Below, piece by piece: positions 8,135 through 16,016 of a stretch of 64,000 nucleotides of DNA. A model generated the notes under the pieces. The model was not told where the DNA came from and searched no databases. It worked only from the letters and a program-made list of their open reading frames with translations. Position numbers and translations under genes: made by a program. Origin of the DNA: Antarctobacter albus (GTDB taxonomy: Bacteria > Pseudomonadota > Alphaproteobacteria > Rhodobacterales > Rhodobacteraceae); assembly GCF_900101505.1 (NCBI RefSeq), contig NZ_FMZI01000002.1:1-64000 (forward strand). Reading direction: 5' to 3'. How positions within the stretch are numbered: the first letter of the stretch is position 1; every line of letters begins with the position of its first letter.

Positions 8135-9412
8135 TTACTGGAAGACGGCGTCGGGGTCGTCGAGACTGTCCGAGCCTTCGATGGCGGTGCCCTCGGCGCC
8201 CAGCAGGGCAACGATGCGTTCGATGCTGCGGGTCTGGTCGATCAACCCGTTGACGCCGCCCATGACCAGCGCTTCACCGGCGTCCGAGCCGCGTTCCAGC
8301 ATCATGTCATAGCTGAACCCGGCCTCGGCGGCGGACTTGATCCGGCCAAGTGCCATCATCGTATGCGCCAGCTTGCCCTGCATTTCGGCGTCCAGCGCGG
8401 CATCGGTTTCGGCGACGAGGTCGGCCAGGGACGGGCCGCTGATCAGCGTGCCGTCGATGCGGACATATTCGCCAAGATAGACGTTCTGGATGCCCAATCC
8501 GTCATAGTAGTGGCTGTTGTGCGTGTTGTCCGAGAAACAGTCGTGCTCTTCCTCGGGGTCGTTCAGCATCAGGCCCAGGCGCATCCGTTCGCCCGCCTGT
8601 TCCCCGTAAGAGAGCGAGCCCATGCCGGTCAGCATCGCCGTGATCCCGGCGGCCTCGTCCGCCATCAGGGTACTGCGGGCCTCGCCGCCCTCTGCCCACT
8701 GCGCGGTGATCCATTCGAGGTCCGAGACCAGCAGGTCGGTCGCGGCCTTGAGGTAGTCTCCGCGGCGGTCGCAGTTGTCGTTGGTGCAGGCCTCGCCCCG
8801 GGCATAGTCGGTCCAGGGGCGGTTGCCGGCGCCATGTGCATGGCCGTTCAGGTCCTGGCCCCAGAGCAGGAACTCGATGGCGTGATAGCCAGTGGCCACG
8901 TTGGCCTCGACGCCGTCGGCCTCGTGCAGGGTGTCGGACAGCAGGGCAGGGGTGATCTCGGCCGCATCCACGGTCTCGCCCGAGATGGTCAGCGAGGGCG
9001 AGGCGACGACATTCAGCGCGGCCAGCGCGTTTTCATCGGTCGGGCCGCCATAGGTCACGTCAACGTAGTCGATCAGGCCCTCGTCCAGCGGCCAGGCGTT
9101 CACCTTGCCTTCCCAGTCGTCGACGATGGCATTGCCGAAACGGTAGACCTCGCTCTGCTGGTAGGGGACGCGGGCGGCCAGCCAGGCGGATTTCGCCGCC
9201 TGCAAGGTTTCCGCCGAAGGGTCCGCGATCAGCGCGTCGACAGCCGTTTGCAGGCGCTGGGCTGCGATCAGGCTGTCGCCGTAGATGGCTTCGGCGATGT
9301 CGGCGTAATTGTCCAGAACCTCGGCCCTGGAAACCTCGGCAAGGGCGGAACCGGCGGCGAGGGTCAGCGCCAGTGCGCTGGTCGCAAGGGTCCGGGTGGT
9401 CTTGATCTTCAC
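8135..9412 (-). CDS. Imelysin family protein (canonical GxHxxE)
   Basis: A 425-residue exported protein with signal peptide KTTRTLATSALALTLAAGSALA. The imelysin metal motif is intact as GYHAIE (residues 175-180) followed by FLLWGQDLNG. The acidic, His-rich segment DCFSDNTHNSHYYDGL is typical of IrpA-like iron-regulated imelysins. It is presumed to sit at the cell surface or periplasm and to take part in iron acquisition. The start is the GTG at 9412, with AAGAGGA about 8 bases upstream; no ATG precedes the signal peptide in frame. It is the first imelysin of the iron operon. Confidence 0.9.
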   Translation of the reverse strand: MKIKTTRTLATSALALTLAAGSALAEVSRAEVLDNYADIAEAIYGDSLIAAQRLQTAVDALIADPSAETLQAAKSAWLAARVPYQQSEVYRFGNAIVDDWEGKVNAWPLDEGLIDYVDVTYGGPTDENALAALNVVASPSLTISGETVDAAEITPALLSDTLHEADGVEANVATGYHAIEFLLWGQDLNGHAHGAGNRPWTDYARGEACTNDNCDRRGDYLKAATDLLVSDLEWITAQWAEGGEARSTLMADEAAGITAMLTGMGSLSYGEQAGERMRLGLMLNDPEEEHDCFSDNTHNSHYYDGLGIQNVYLGEYVRIDGTLISGPSLADLVAETDAALDAEMQGKLAHTMMALGRIKSAAEAGFSYDMMLERGSDAGEALVMGGVNGLIDQTRSIERIVALLGAEGTAIEGSDSLDDPDAVFQ

Positions 9413-9435
9413 TGTCTTTGTCCTCTTGACGTTTG

Positions 9436-9918
9436 CTAGTGCAGTGTCTGCGGAGCGTTCGGGCCCGCTTTGCGCGGTGTCCCGGCGGGGGTTCGGCTGG
9501 TCATGCGGCGCAGCGCCAGGCCGAAATCCTCGGCCAGCGCGGCCAGGATCGGGGCGATGTCGGGCCGCACCAGCGTCATCGCCAGCAACAGCGCATCCTC
9601 GCGCTGGCCTTCGCTGGCGTATCCGATGAAGGTGGCAAAGCAGGACTCGTCGGCGCCCAGGCATTTGCAGGTGACGTGGTGGCGCATCAGCGGGCGCCGG
9701 CAATGGCGCGCGCAAAGCGCACAGAGTTCCTCGAAGGCGCCCAGGGCATGGCGACCCTCGGTGCTGCCCAGGTGTCGGGCGAAATCGCTCCAGACCTCGG
9801 TGCGGGCGGCATCGCCGTCGTTCCACAGCCGCAGGTACAGGACCGCGCCTGCCTCGACCGGGCCAAGCTCTGACAGGTAACCGACCGGCGCGCCGCCTCT
9901 TTCGACCATGCCGCTCAT
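9436..9918 (-). CDS. Cys/His-rich protein of the hemP operon, function unknown
   Basis: A 160-residue soluble protein I cannot assign to a named family. A compact cluster of metal-ligand residues lies between about 66 and 93: CALCARHC, then HH, then CKC, then C (six cysteines and three histidines). It might bind haem, an Fe-S cluster or zinc. Its ATG overlaps the stop of hemP (ATGA), so its synthesis is tied to a haem-uptake protein, and the canonical imelysin follows 24 bases later. A role in intracellular iron or haem handling is inferred from this position only. Confidence 0.75.
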   Translation of the reverse strand: MSGMVERGGAPVGYLSELGPVEAGAVLYLRLWNDGDAARTEVWSDFARHLGSTEGRHALGAFEELCALCARHCRRPLMRHHVTCKCLGADESCFATFIGYASEGQREDALLLAMTLVRPDIAPILAALAEDFGLALRRMTSRTPAGTPRKAGPNAPQTLH

Positions 9919-10076
9919 TTCGTCAGGATCAGTTTGCCGGCGCGGGTGATGCGCAGGACGTACAATTGATCGGCCAGGCGGATGCGGGCCAGGTCGCCGC
10001 CCTCGGTCAGGTCGCGGGCGTCATAGACGGGCAGGGGATCCGCCTGCCCGCTGTCGGTTGCTGTGCTCAGGCCCAT
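9915..10076 (-). CDS. hemP: Haemin uptake protein HemP
   Basis: A 53-residue protein. Its C-terminal half (ARIRLADQLYVLRITRAG, then KLILTK) is the HemP signature: a small beta-strand protein ending in a basic KLILTK-type tail. HemP is iron-repressed in many proteobacteria and promotes haem-uptake gene expression or transport. The ATG follows GGAGGGACGGAC and overlaps the end of the 49-aa ORF before it. The stop overlaps the ATG of the Cys-rich gene that follows. This places hemP as the second gene of the iron operon. Confidence 0.88.
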   Translation of the reverse strand: MGLSTATDSGQADPLPVYDARDLTEGGDLARIRLADQLYVLRITRAGKLILTK

Positions 10077-10216
10077 GTCCGTCCCTCCGGTTTGCCTTCG
10101 ATCCGGTCGAACAGGCGTCCGAGGGAAAACAGGGTGGAAAAGCCAAGTGTCACGCGCCGCCGGTCGCCCTCGCCGGGCGTCCGGGGATCTGCGGCAATGT
10201 CGCTGGCATTCAGCAT
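10067..10216 (-). CDS. Small 49-aa protein at head of iron operon
   Basis: Encodes MLNASDIAADPRTPGEGD followed by a basic/hydrophobic segment (RRRVTLGFSTLFSLGRLFDR). A GGAGA Shine-Dalgarno lies 7 bases before the chosen ATG (an adjacent ATG one codon earlier is possible), and its 3' end overlaps the hemP start. It may be a short amphipathic protein or a translated leader that couples hemP to the upstream operator region. I recognise no family. Confidence comes from the ribosome-binding site, the overlap and the operon position. Confidence 0.6.
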   Translation of the reverse strand: MLNASDIAADPRTPGEGDRRRVTLGFSTLFSLGRLFDRIEGKPEGRTWA

Positions 10217-10308
10217 CATGGGTCTCCGCGTGCCGGAATACATCGTTGGCTTGGCCCGGATTCGAGGGGCTGGCTGGGATGACTTAAAGCTGACTATTTC
10301 TATATGTT

Positions 10309-10335
10309 TTGTCAATCCGACAATTTTGGTCGGAT
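10309..10335 (-). promoter_or_regulatory. Overlapping inverted repeats upstream of iron operon (candidate operator/promoter)
   Basis: Two perfect inverted repeats share bases: TTGTC-N5-GACAA (10309-10323) and ATCCGAC-N7-GTCGGAT (10315-10335). On the minus strand they sit just before a TTGACA that could be a -35 element, about 95 bases ahead of the first gene of the iron operon. No run of T follows on either strand, so a terminator for the acyltransferase is unlikely. A binding site for an iron regulator (Fur/Mur, Irr or RirA class) is a reasonable guess, but the sequence does not match a consensus I can name with certainty. Confidence 0.45.
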
Positions 10336-10399
10336 AAAAATCCGCGGGCAACCCCACGGAATCAGTGCGGTTTCAACCGGGGTGCCCCGGCAGCGGCGT

Positions 10400-11452
10400 T
10401 CAGAGGAAACGGTTGAGAAACCGGCGCGCGGGGCGTTCGATCAGGTGGTAGCTGAGCGCCGATCCGGCGATCACGATCACGCCCACCAGCGGCCAGCCGG
10501 GGGTCGCAAGCCCCAGCTTGGGCGCGTAGTCATAGCAGGCTTTGATCACCAGGACGTGGATCATGTAGGTCGAGTAGGAAATCTCTCCGAGGTAGACCAT
10601 GACCCGGCTGTTTGTGGGCAGCCAGGGTGCCTCGGACAGACGCGCGCCCGCCACGATCAGCAGGCAGAAGGGCAGGAGCAACTCATATCCAGGGTCGCGC
10701 TGGCCGGCCAGCAGGGGCAGCGTCAGCAGCCCGACCGCTCCGGCGACAAGCCCAAGCCGCATCGACACCTGCGGCGCGATGCGGCGCAACACCATGCCCA
10801 GGATGAACAGGGGCAGGATGCGCAGGGCGCCGAAATCCCAGGTCAGGTGCAGGAAAGCCGTCTTGCCCAGGCTGAGCGCAAAGAGATGCACCCCGACGGC
10901 GCTGAGCGCCAGGGCGATCAGCAGCGCCCATGTCGGGTAGCGGCGCACCGCCAGCAGCCCGAAAAGCAGATAGGCGAACATCTCGGCCGAGATCGTCCAG
11001 CTGGGCCCGTTCAGCACCAGCCCCTCTGTCAGCGCCCAGCTGTGCAGCATCAGCACGGAGGCGATCACCCCGTCATGCCGGTTGTTGCCCAGCACCGCCA
11101 GGGCCAGGAAGATCAGCAGCATCGCCAGGTGCAGCGGATAGATGCGCGCAAAGCGTTTCCACAGGAACCGCCGCAAAGAGAACCGCCCCGAGGTGATCTG
11201 CCCTTCGTAGACATGGGCGATGATGAACCCCGACAGGATAAAGAAGAAATCCACCCCCCGGGCACCGTTCTCGACGATGTCCCAGCCCAGCCCCGTGCCC
11301 GGTTCGATCCGCACGCGAACATGGAACAGAAAGACCCAGAAGGCGGCGAAAAAGCGAAAGGCGGTCAGGGTGCGCAGGTCGGCGGCCAGCGCCCCGGCGG
11401 GGCTGGTCGCACCCGGCAGGGTGCCCTGGGGAAGGCTGGCCTGTCCTGTCAT
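10400..11452 (-). CDS. Acyltransferase 3 family integral membrane protein
   Basis: A 350-residue multi-pass membrane protein of the OafA/NodX acyltransferase-3 family. The N-terminal block has the family pattern LRTLTAFRFFAAFWVFLFH, with the conserved catalytic-type histidine, and GVDFFFILSGFIIAHVY. About ten hydrophobic segments follow, and it ends in a basic tail. Members O-acetylate (or otherwise acylate) exported sugars or lipids at the inner membrane; the substrate here is unknown. I prefer the second ATG (11452), which has AAGGA seven bases upstream, over the one at 11470. It is unrelated to both neighbouring operons and appears monocistronic. Confidence 0.88.
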   Translation of the reverse strand: MTGQASLPQGTLPGATSPAGALAADLRTLTAFRFFAAFWVFLFHVRVRIEPGTGLGWDIVENGARGVDFFFILSGFIIAHVYEGQITSGRFSLRRFLWKRFARIYPLHLAMLLIFLALAVLGNNRHDGVIASVLMLHSWALTEGLVLNGPSWTISAEMFAYLLFGLLAVRRYPTWALLIALALSAVGVHLFALSLGKTAFLHLTWDFGALRILPLFILGMVLRRIAPQVSMRLGLVAGAVGLLTLPLLAGQRDPGYELLLPFCLLIVAGARLSEAPWLPTNSRVMVYLGEISYSTYMIHVLVIKACYDYAPKLGLATPGWPLVGVIVIAGSALSYHLIERPARRFLNRFL

Positions 11453-11546
11453 CCCGCGATCCTTGCGCATATCCTGGCCCCGTCATGGCGCGGGAAAGTG
11501 GCGGGTACAGGGCCGCAAAGGGCCGCTTTGGTGAAATGCGCGGGGC

Positions 11547-13538
11547 TCATGCCGCGGGCAGCCAGACCCGGAACAGGGCGCCGCCCTCGGGGGCATTGGT
11601 TGCCGTGATCAGCCCGCCCGCCCGCTGCACCAGTGTCTGAGAAATCGACAGGCCCAGCCCGGTGCCTTCTCCCTGCTTGGTGGTGAAGAACGGGTCAAAG
11701 ACCGCTTCCATCGCGCCTTCGGACAGGCCCGGGCCGCTGTCCTGCACGCTCAGGCAGGCGCCCGGCCTGCCCTCTCTGTCTTCGGCGCTCAGGGTCAGGG
11801 TCAGCGTGCCGTCTTGGCCCATCGCCTGCGTGGCGTTCATGACGAGGTTGATGATGACCTGCTGCATCTCGCCGGGATCGACATGCACCTCGGGCGCTTC
11901 GTGAAAATCGGTCTCGACCCGGATGGCGCTTTTGGACAGGACATGTTCGACCAGCAGCAGGCAATCCTCGACCAGCGGGCCAAGCGAGACAGAGTCCTCG
12001 TAGGCGTGGAACTCTCCGGGGCGGGCGAATTGCAGCAGCTTGCCCACCATCGCGTCGATGCGGGCGACTTGCCGGTCGACCAGGTCCAGCTCCGTCTTGA
12101 CCGGTTGCGCCTTGTCGCCCAGCGTCTCGCGGATCACGTCGACATTGCCCTGGATCACCGCGACGGGGTTGTTGATCTCATGCGCGACGCCAGCGGTGAT
12201 TTCCCCGATCGAGGCGAGTTTCTCGTTCATGACCAGTTGCCGGTAGGTCTCTTCCAGCTTGGCGTTGGCCTCGCGCAACTCGGCGGTGCGTTCCTCGACG
12301 CGCTGGTTCAGCTCATCCGCCCAGGCGCGCAGGCGCTTGTCGCGGTCCTGGACCTGGCCCAGCAGGTCGTCCAGATGCGCCGCCACCTGGCCGATCTCGT
12401 CGCGCGCGCCCACATCGCCGTAGCGGGCCGAGAGGTCGCCGCGGCCCACGCGCTGCATGGTGCGGGTGATCCGTTCCAGCGGGGCAAAGATGCCCCGCGC
12501 CAGGGTCAGGAACAGCGGCACCGACAGGACCAGAACGCCGACGAAGGCCGCCAGCATCCACAGGATCGCGTCGCGTTTTTCCGCCGCGAAGGGCGCCTCC
12601 AGAAAGCCGACATAGAGCATTCCCACGCGCTCGCCGAAACTGTCGGTCAGCGGCAGGTAGCCCGAGATGTACCAGTCGTTGACCACGAAGGCGCGGTCCA
12701 GCCAGGTCTTGCCCTCGCCAAGAACCTGTTGCCGCACCACCGCCGACACCCGCGTTCCCAGCGCGCGCACGTCCTCGAACAGCCGCACGTTGGTCGAGAC
12801 ACGCACATCGTCCAGGAACAGCGTCGCCGTGCCCTGGCGTTCGCCGCCGGTCACGGCATTCAGGTAGACCAGCGCGTTGATCGTGTCGATGAACTGAAGG
12901 TTGCGGTTCAAGAGGATGCCCCCCACCAGCACGCCGTGATGACCGTCCAGCAGGACCGGCGCCGCGGAATGCACCACCATGCCGCGATCCTCGACCTCGC
13001 GTTCGGTGGGGACGGCGGCCTCCGTCTCGATCAGCGGGATACGGGCGCGGGCATCCAGCAGACCGGGCAGGGCGGCCAGGTCCGCGCCCGAGAGGATGTC
13101 GATCTCCGTCGCGGGGCGGCCATCCAGCGCCGCCACGATCACCGGCCAGCGCGAGGCATCGCCCAGCGTCGCCTCCTCTGACAGGTAATAGAGGAAATCC
13201 AGTTCCAGCGCCTCGCGCTTTTCGGCAAGGTAGCTGTCGAGCGCCGGGCCGCTGGCCGCCAGAACGCGCCCGAACTCGGCGCTTTCGGCGACGCCGGTCA
13301 GCTCATCGCCGGTCGTCTCCATGATGCGGGCCAGGTATTGCTCGGCGATGCGCAGGTCGGATTCGACGTTGGCGATCAGCAGTTCGTCGTAGTCACTGGT
13401 CCAGCGCGTCATGCCCAGCACCAGCAACAGCGGCATCAGCACCGTCAGCGGTGCCAGCGCCAGCACCAGGAGGCGCAGACGCACCGACAGCGCGGGCACG
13501 CGCCCGCGCCTTGGCTGATTACTCGTCGAGCGATCCAT
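11547..13538 (-). CDS. Membrane sensor histidine kinase of formate dehydrogenase locus
   Basis: A 663-residue two-component sensor. Order of parts: TM helix about 20-43, a large periplasmic Cache-like sensor domain (about 45-320), a second TM (about 325-347), HAMP (about 345-400), a coiled linker, then HisKA with the phosphoacceptor H453 in GVAHEINNPVA. The HATPase follows with N box VIINLVMNATQAM, DSGPGLS, DPFFTTK and GEGTGLGLSIS. Such kinases of NtrB/DctB type act on NtrC-like regulators. The likely partner is the regulator at 27679-29007 at the opposite end of the locus. Its start lies 20 bases inside the end of the DUF6505 gene, so it is transcribed with the assembly genes. The ligand is unknown. 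Confidence 0.92.
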   Translation of the reverse strand: MDRSTSNQPRRGRVPALSVRLRLLVLALAPLTVLMPLLLVLGMTRWTSDYDELLIANVESDLRIAEQYLARIMETTGDELTGVAESAEFGRVLAASGPALDSYLAEKREALELDFLYYLSEEATLGDASRWPVIVAALDGRPATEIDILSGADLAALPGLLDARARIPLIETEAAVPTEREVEDRGMVVHSAAPVLLDGHHGVLVGGILLNRNLQFIDTINALVYLNAVTGGERQGTATLFLDDVRVSTNVRLFEDVRALGTRVSAVVRQQVLGEGKTWLDRAFVVNDWYISGYLPLTDSFGERVGMLYVGFLEAPFAAEKRDAILWMLAAFVGVLVLSVPLFLTLARGIFAPLERITRTMQRVGRGDLSARYGDVGARDEIGQVAAHLDDLLGQVQDRDKRLRAWADELNQRVEERTAELREANAKLEETYRQLVMNEKLASIGEITAGVAHEINNPVAVIQGNVDVIRETLGDKAQPVKTELDLVDRQVARIDAMVGKLLQFARPGEFHAYEDSVSLGPLVEDCLLLVEHVLSKSAIRVETDFHEAPEVHVDPGEMQQVIINLVMNATQAMGQDGTLTLTLSAEDREGRPGACLSVQDSGPGLSEGAMEAVFDPFFTTKQGEGTGLGLSISQTLVQRAGGLITATNAPEGGALFRVWLPAA

Positions 13539-13998
13539 GAATCGCGAATTGTTCCAGCCCGGCGGCCTGCGCCTCGATCACGCGGTAGGCCTCGCGCACG
13601 CCGGAGTCGGTCAGTTCACGGGCGACGGTCAGCAGGGTATTGGCCGGGTGGTCCTCGCAGAGATCGGCCATGTGGGCGATCTCGTCCTGTGCGACGGGTC
13701 GTGCCGCCTCGACGGAGGGCGCGCCGTAGTAGGCCACGAAATGCTGTGCCAGCAGGTCCGTCAAGGCATTGACCTCTGCCGGTTCGGCTTCGGTCACGGC
13801 GACGAATGTCACCCGCCCGCCGGTTTCCAGCCCGAACCAGCCGTTGGCAAAGGCCTGCCGTGCCTTGCCGGCAAGGTCGCCCTCGGTCCAGTTGGAAAAC
13901 TCGAACCCGCCGGAGATGCACCACTCGCCTGTGCGCGCGGGGCTGGCAAAGACATGCTGGTCGCTTTCGTCGAAATGGATGGCACGGGCCAGTTTCAT
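13519..13998 (-). CDS. DUF6505 family protein
   Basis: A 159-residue soluble protein starting MKLARAIHFDESDQHVFASP, corresponding to DUF6505, a family of unknown function found beside formate dehydrogenase and DUF4444 genes in Rhodobacterales. No catalytic motif or membrane segment is evident; the C-terminal half is helical and acidic. The start is the ATG at 13998, which overlaps the upstream stop (ATGA); the longer open frame runs through the ligase-like gene out of frame and is not real. The tight coupling suggests it works with the ligase-like and Mrp proteins in cofactor or Fe-S maturation (inference). Confidence 0.82.
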   Translation of the reverse strand: MKLARAIHFDESDQHVFASPARTGEWCISGGFEFSNWTEGDLAGKARQAFANGWFGLETGGRVTFVAVTEAEPAEVNALTDLLAQHFVAYYGAPSVEAARPVAQDEIAHMADLCEDHPANTLLTVARELTDSGVREAYRVIEAQAAGLEQFAIHGSLDE

Positions 13999-14705
13999 GG
14001 GGCCTCCTCCAGAAGGGTCGTCAAGGGGATCAGGTGGGTGGTCTCGCTGTCGCGCAGGAGCATCCCGAACGCCTCGTCCACGCCCAGGAAGGTGCCGGGC
14101 CAGCCGTCCTGCACCACGGTTTCCCCCAATCCATGCGCCAGGCCCCGCCATTCCGAATGCAGCGCCTTGGCGCCTTCGTCTTCCCAGCGGGCAATCCAGT
14201 TCAGCGTGTGCCGCGCCCAGGCCTCGACCAGCCGTTCGGGCGCGACCTCGGCGCAGCCTTCCTCGAACAGGGCCGTCTGGTCGGGCACTTCGCCCGGAAT
14301 GGCGGCCAGGGTCAGGGGCAGTTCGAACCCGACCACCAGCCAGTCGGGGATTTCCTCGGGGTCCTGGGTCGAGGCACAGGCGCGGAAGGCACCGCAGGCG
14401 GCGCCGTTGACAAGGATGCCGCCCGCCCAGGCCAGGTGCACCGCCACCTCGGGCGGGGCCAGCGCGCCAAGCGCGTTCTGGAACCCCACGCCGCAAAGCG
14501 GCAGCATGACCATCGCCTGTTGCAGCGGCACCTCGGGCGTCATGACCAGCGCGGCGCCCATGCGGTCCGCGGCGATGCGGTAGCAGACAAGGCCCGCGTC
14601 GCAGCCCCGGATCGCCCGCATCACCGCGCCGTCAAAGGGATCGCCGCCGACCTCCTCGCCGCTCATCGCGGGCGGGAAGGTCAGCGGCTCGGTGATCCCG
14701 CTCAT
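13995..14705 (-). CDS. Biotin/lipoate-protein ligase-like protein (DUF4444)
   Basis: A 236-residue protein with a reduced biotin/lipoate ligase (BPL/LplA) fold: LPLCGVGFQNALGALAPPEV, the GGILVNGAACGAFRACAS strand (compare GDILVNG in BirA) and a C-terminal DUF4444-like domain. A lysine-targeting ligase needs conserved KWPND-type residues that I do not see clearly, so it may be a non-catalytic or altered ligase. It sits between mrp and DUF6505, with ATGA overlaps on both sides, inside the formate dehydrogenase locus. A role in maturing the FDH is therefore more likely than general biotinylation. Confidence 0.78.
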   Translation of the reverse strand: MSGITEPLTFPPAMSGEEVGGDPFDGAVMRAIRGCDAGLVCYRIAADRMGAALVMTPEVPLQQAMVMLPLCGVGFQNALGALAPPEVAVHLAWAGGILVNGAACGAFRACASTQDPEEIPDWLVVGFELPLTLAAIPGEVPDQTALFEEGCAEVAPERLVEAWARHTLNWIARWEDEGAKALHSEWRGLAHGLGETVVQDGWPGTFLGVDEAFGMLLRDSETTHLIPLTTLLEEAP

Positions 14706-15775
14706 GCGACGCCCTCTGCCACCAGCGCGCTGGCGATGGCGTGGAAGGCCTGCGCCTGGGCGCTGTCGGGCTTTGAGGTCACGATCGGCGCGCCGCCGTC
14801 GCTTGCCAGCCGGATCTGCAGGTCCAGCGGCACCTCGGCCAAGAGGGGCACGCCCAGCTTCTGGGCCTCTGCCGCCACGCCGCCGTGGCCAAAGACATGT
14901 TCCTCATGTCCGCAGTTGGAACAGATATGCGTGCTCATGTTCTCGATCATACCAAGGATCGGGACATTAAGCTGCCGGAACATGTCGATGCCCTTGCGCG
15001 CGTCCAGCAGCGCCACGTCCTGCGGCGTGCTGACGATGATCGCGCCATCGACCTGCGCCTTCTGGCTGAGCGTCATCTGCACGTCGCCGGTGCCCGGCGG
15101 CAGATCCACCAGCAGCACGTCCAGCGCGCCCCATTGCACCTGCATCATCATCTGTTGCAGTGCGCCCATCAGCATCGGCCCGCGCCAGACCACGGCCTGG
15201 TCCTCGTTGGTCATCAGGCCAATCGACATCATGGTGACGCCGTGATTGCGCAGGGGCAGGATGGTCTTGCCGTCAGGCGAGGCAGGCCGCCCCGAGACGC
15301 CCAGCATCCGCGGCTGCGACGGCCCGTAGACATCCGCATCCAGCAGGCCGACGCGCCGCCCCTGCGCGGCCAGCGCACAGGCGAGATTCGACGATACGGT
15401 GGATTTGCCCACGCCGCCCTTGCCGCTGGCAATGGCGATGATGTGGTCCACCCCGGGGATCTTCTGCGGGCCCTGCGGTTCGGCCTTTTTCTTCATGCCA
15501 AGGTCCGGCGGCGCCTTTTCGGAGTGGCCGGTCAGCACGATGGCGACCTTTTCGACCCCGTCCAACGCGCCCAGCCGGGCCTCTGCCTCGGCCTTGACCT
15601 TGCCATAGGCCTCGGCGTGTTGCGGCGCGATTTCCATGACGAAGCGGACATTGCCATCCTCGACATTCAGAGCTCGCATGACGCCACTGGCCACGATGTC
15701 GCCGCCCGCAACCGGGTCGGCGACGGTTTTCAGCACTTCCAGGACGGCGTCGCGTCCAAGCGTCGTCCGGGTCAT
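14702..15775 (-). CDS. Mrp/NBP35 family ATP-binding protein (Fe-S cluster carrier)
   Basis: A 357-residue P-loop NTPase of the Mrp/ApbC family. The N-terminal domain is DUF59/MIP18-like (about 1-90). The deviant Walker A GKGGVGKSTVSSN follows, then LLDADVYGPSQPRMLG, DLPPGTGDVQMTL, and the C-terminal pair CSNCGHEEHVFG expected to bridge a 4Fe-4S cluster in a dimer. Family members carry and deliver Fe-S clusters. Here the gene overlaps DUF6494 upstream and the ligase-like gene downstream (ATGA each), which suggests a copy devoted to formate dehydrogenase or its 4Fe-4S partner proteins. I leave out a gene symbol because a general-purpose mrp may lie elsewhere. Confidence 0.9.
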   Translation of the reverse strand: MTRTTLGRDAVLEVLKTVADPVAGGDIVASGVMRALNVEDGNVRFVMEIAPQHAEAYGKVKAEAEARLGALDGVEKVAIVLTGHSEKAPPDLGMKKKAEPQGPQKIPGVDHIIAIASGKGGVGKSTVSSNLACALAAQGRRVGLLDADVYGPSQPRMLGVSGRPASPDGKTILPLRNHGVTMMSIGLMTNEDQAVVWRGPMLMGALQQMMMQVQWGALDVLLVDLPPGTGDVQMTLSQKAQVDGAIIVSTPQDVALLDARKGIDMFRQLNVPILGMIENMSTHICSNCGHEEHVFGHGGVAAEAQKLGVPLLAEVPLDLQIRLASDGGAPIVTSKPDSAQAQAFHAIASALVAEGVA

Positions 15776-15963
15776 TCCTGACCCTTGATCTCGCCGGTGA
15801 CCTCATGGCTCAGGCCCAGTTCGGGGATCGTCACGACGGCCTTGACGGCATAGGTCTTGCCGGCGGTATCGGTATTGCGCATCGCTTCCTCGATGGCCTG
15901 CTGCGAGGTCACGCCGACCTGCTTCAGAAACTTGCGCATCGACATGTTGAAGTCTTCGCTCAT
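15772..15963 (-). CDS. DUF6494 family small protein
   Basis: A 63-residue cytoplasmic protein, MSEDFNMSMRKFLKQVGVTS..., matching DUF6494, a short family seen beside mrp in FDH loci. It has an N-terminal helix and a C-terminal beta-rich part (VVTIPELGLSHEVTGEI). The start has AAAGGGA nine bases upstream and is the first gene of the minus-strand assembly cassette. Its stop overlaps the mrp start. Its function is unknown; the architecture suggests a small adaptor. Confidence 0.82.
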   Translation of the reverse strand: MSEDFNMSMRKFLKQVGVTSQQAIEEAMRNTDTAGKTYAVKAVVTIPELGLSHEVTGEIKGQE

Positions 15964-16016
15964 GGTCTGGTCCCTTTCATTTGACGCATGGCAGGGCGGG
16001 GGCCTAGCATGACCCG

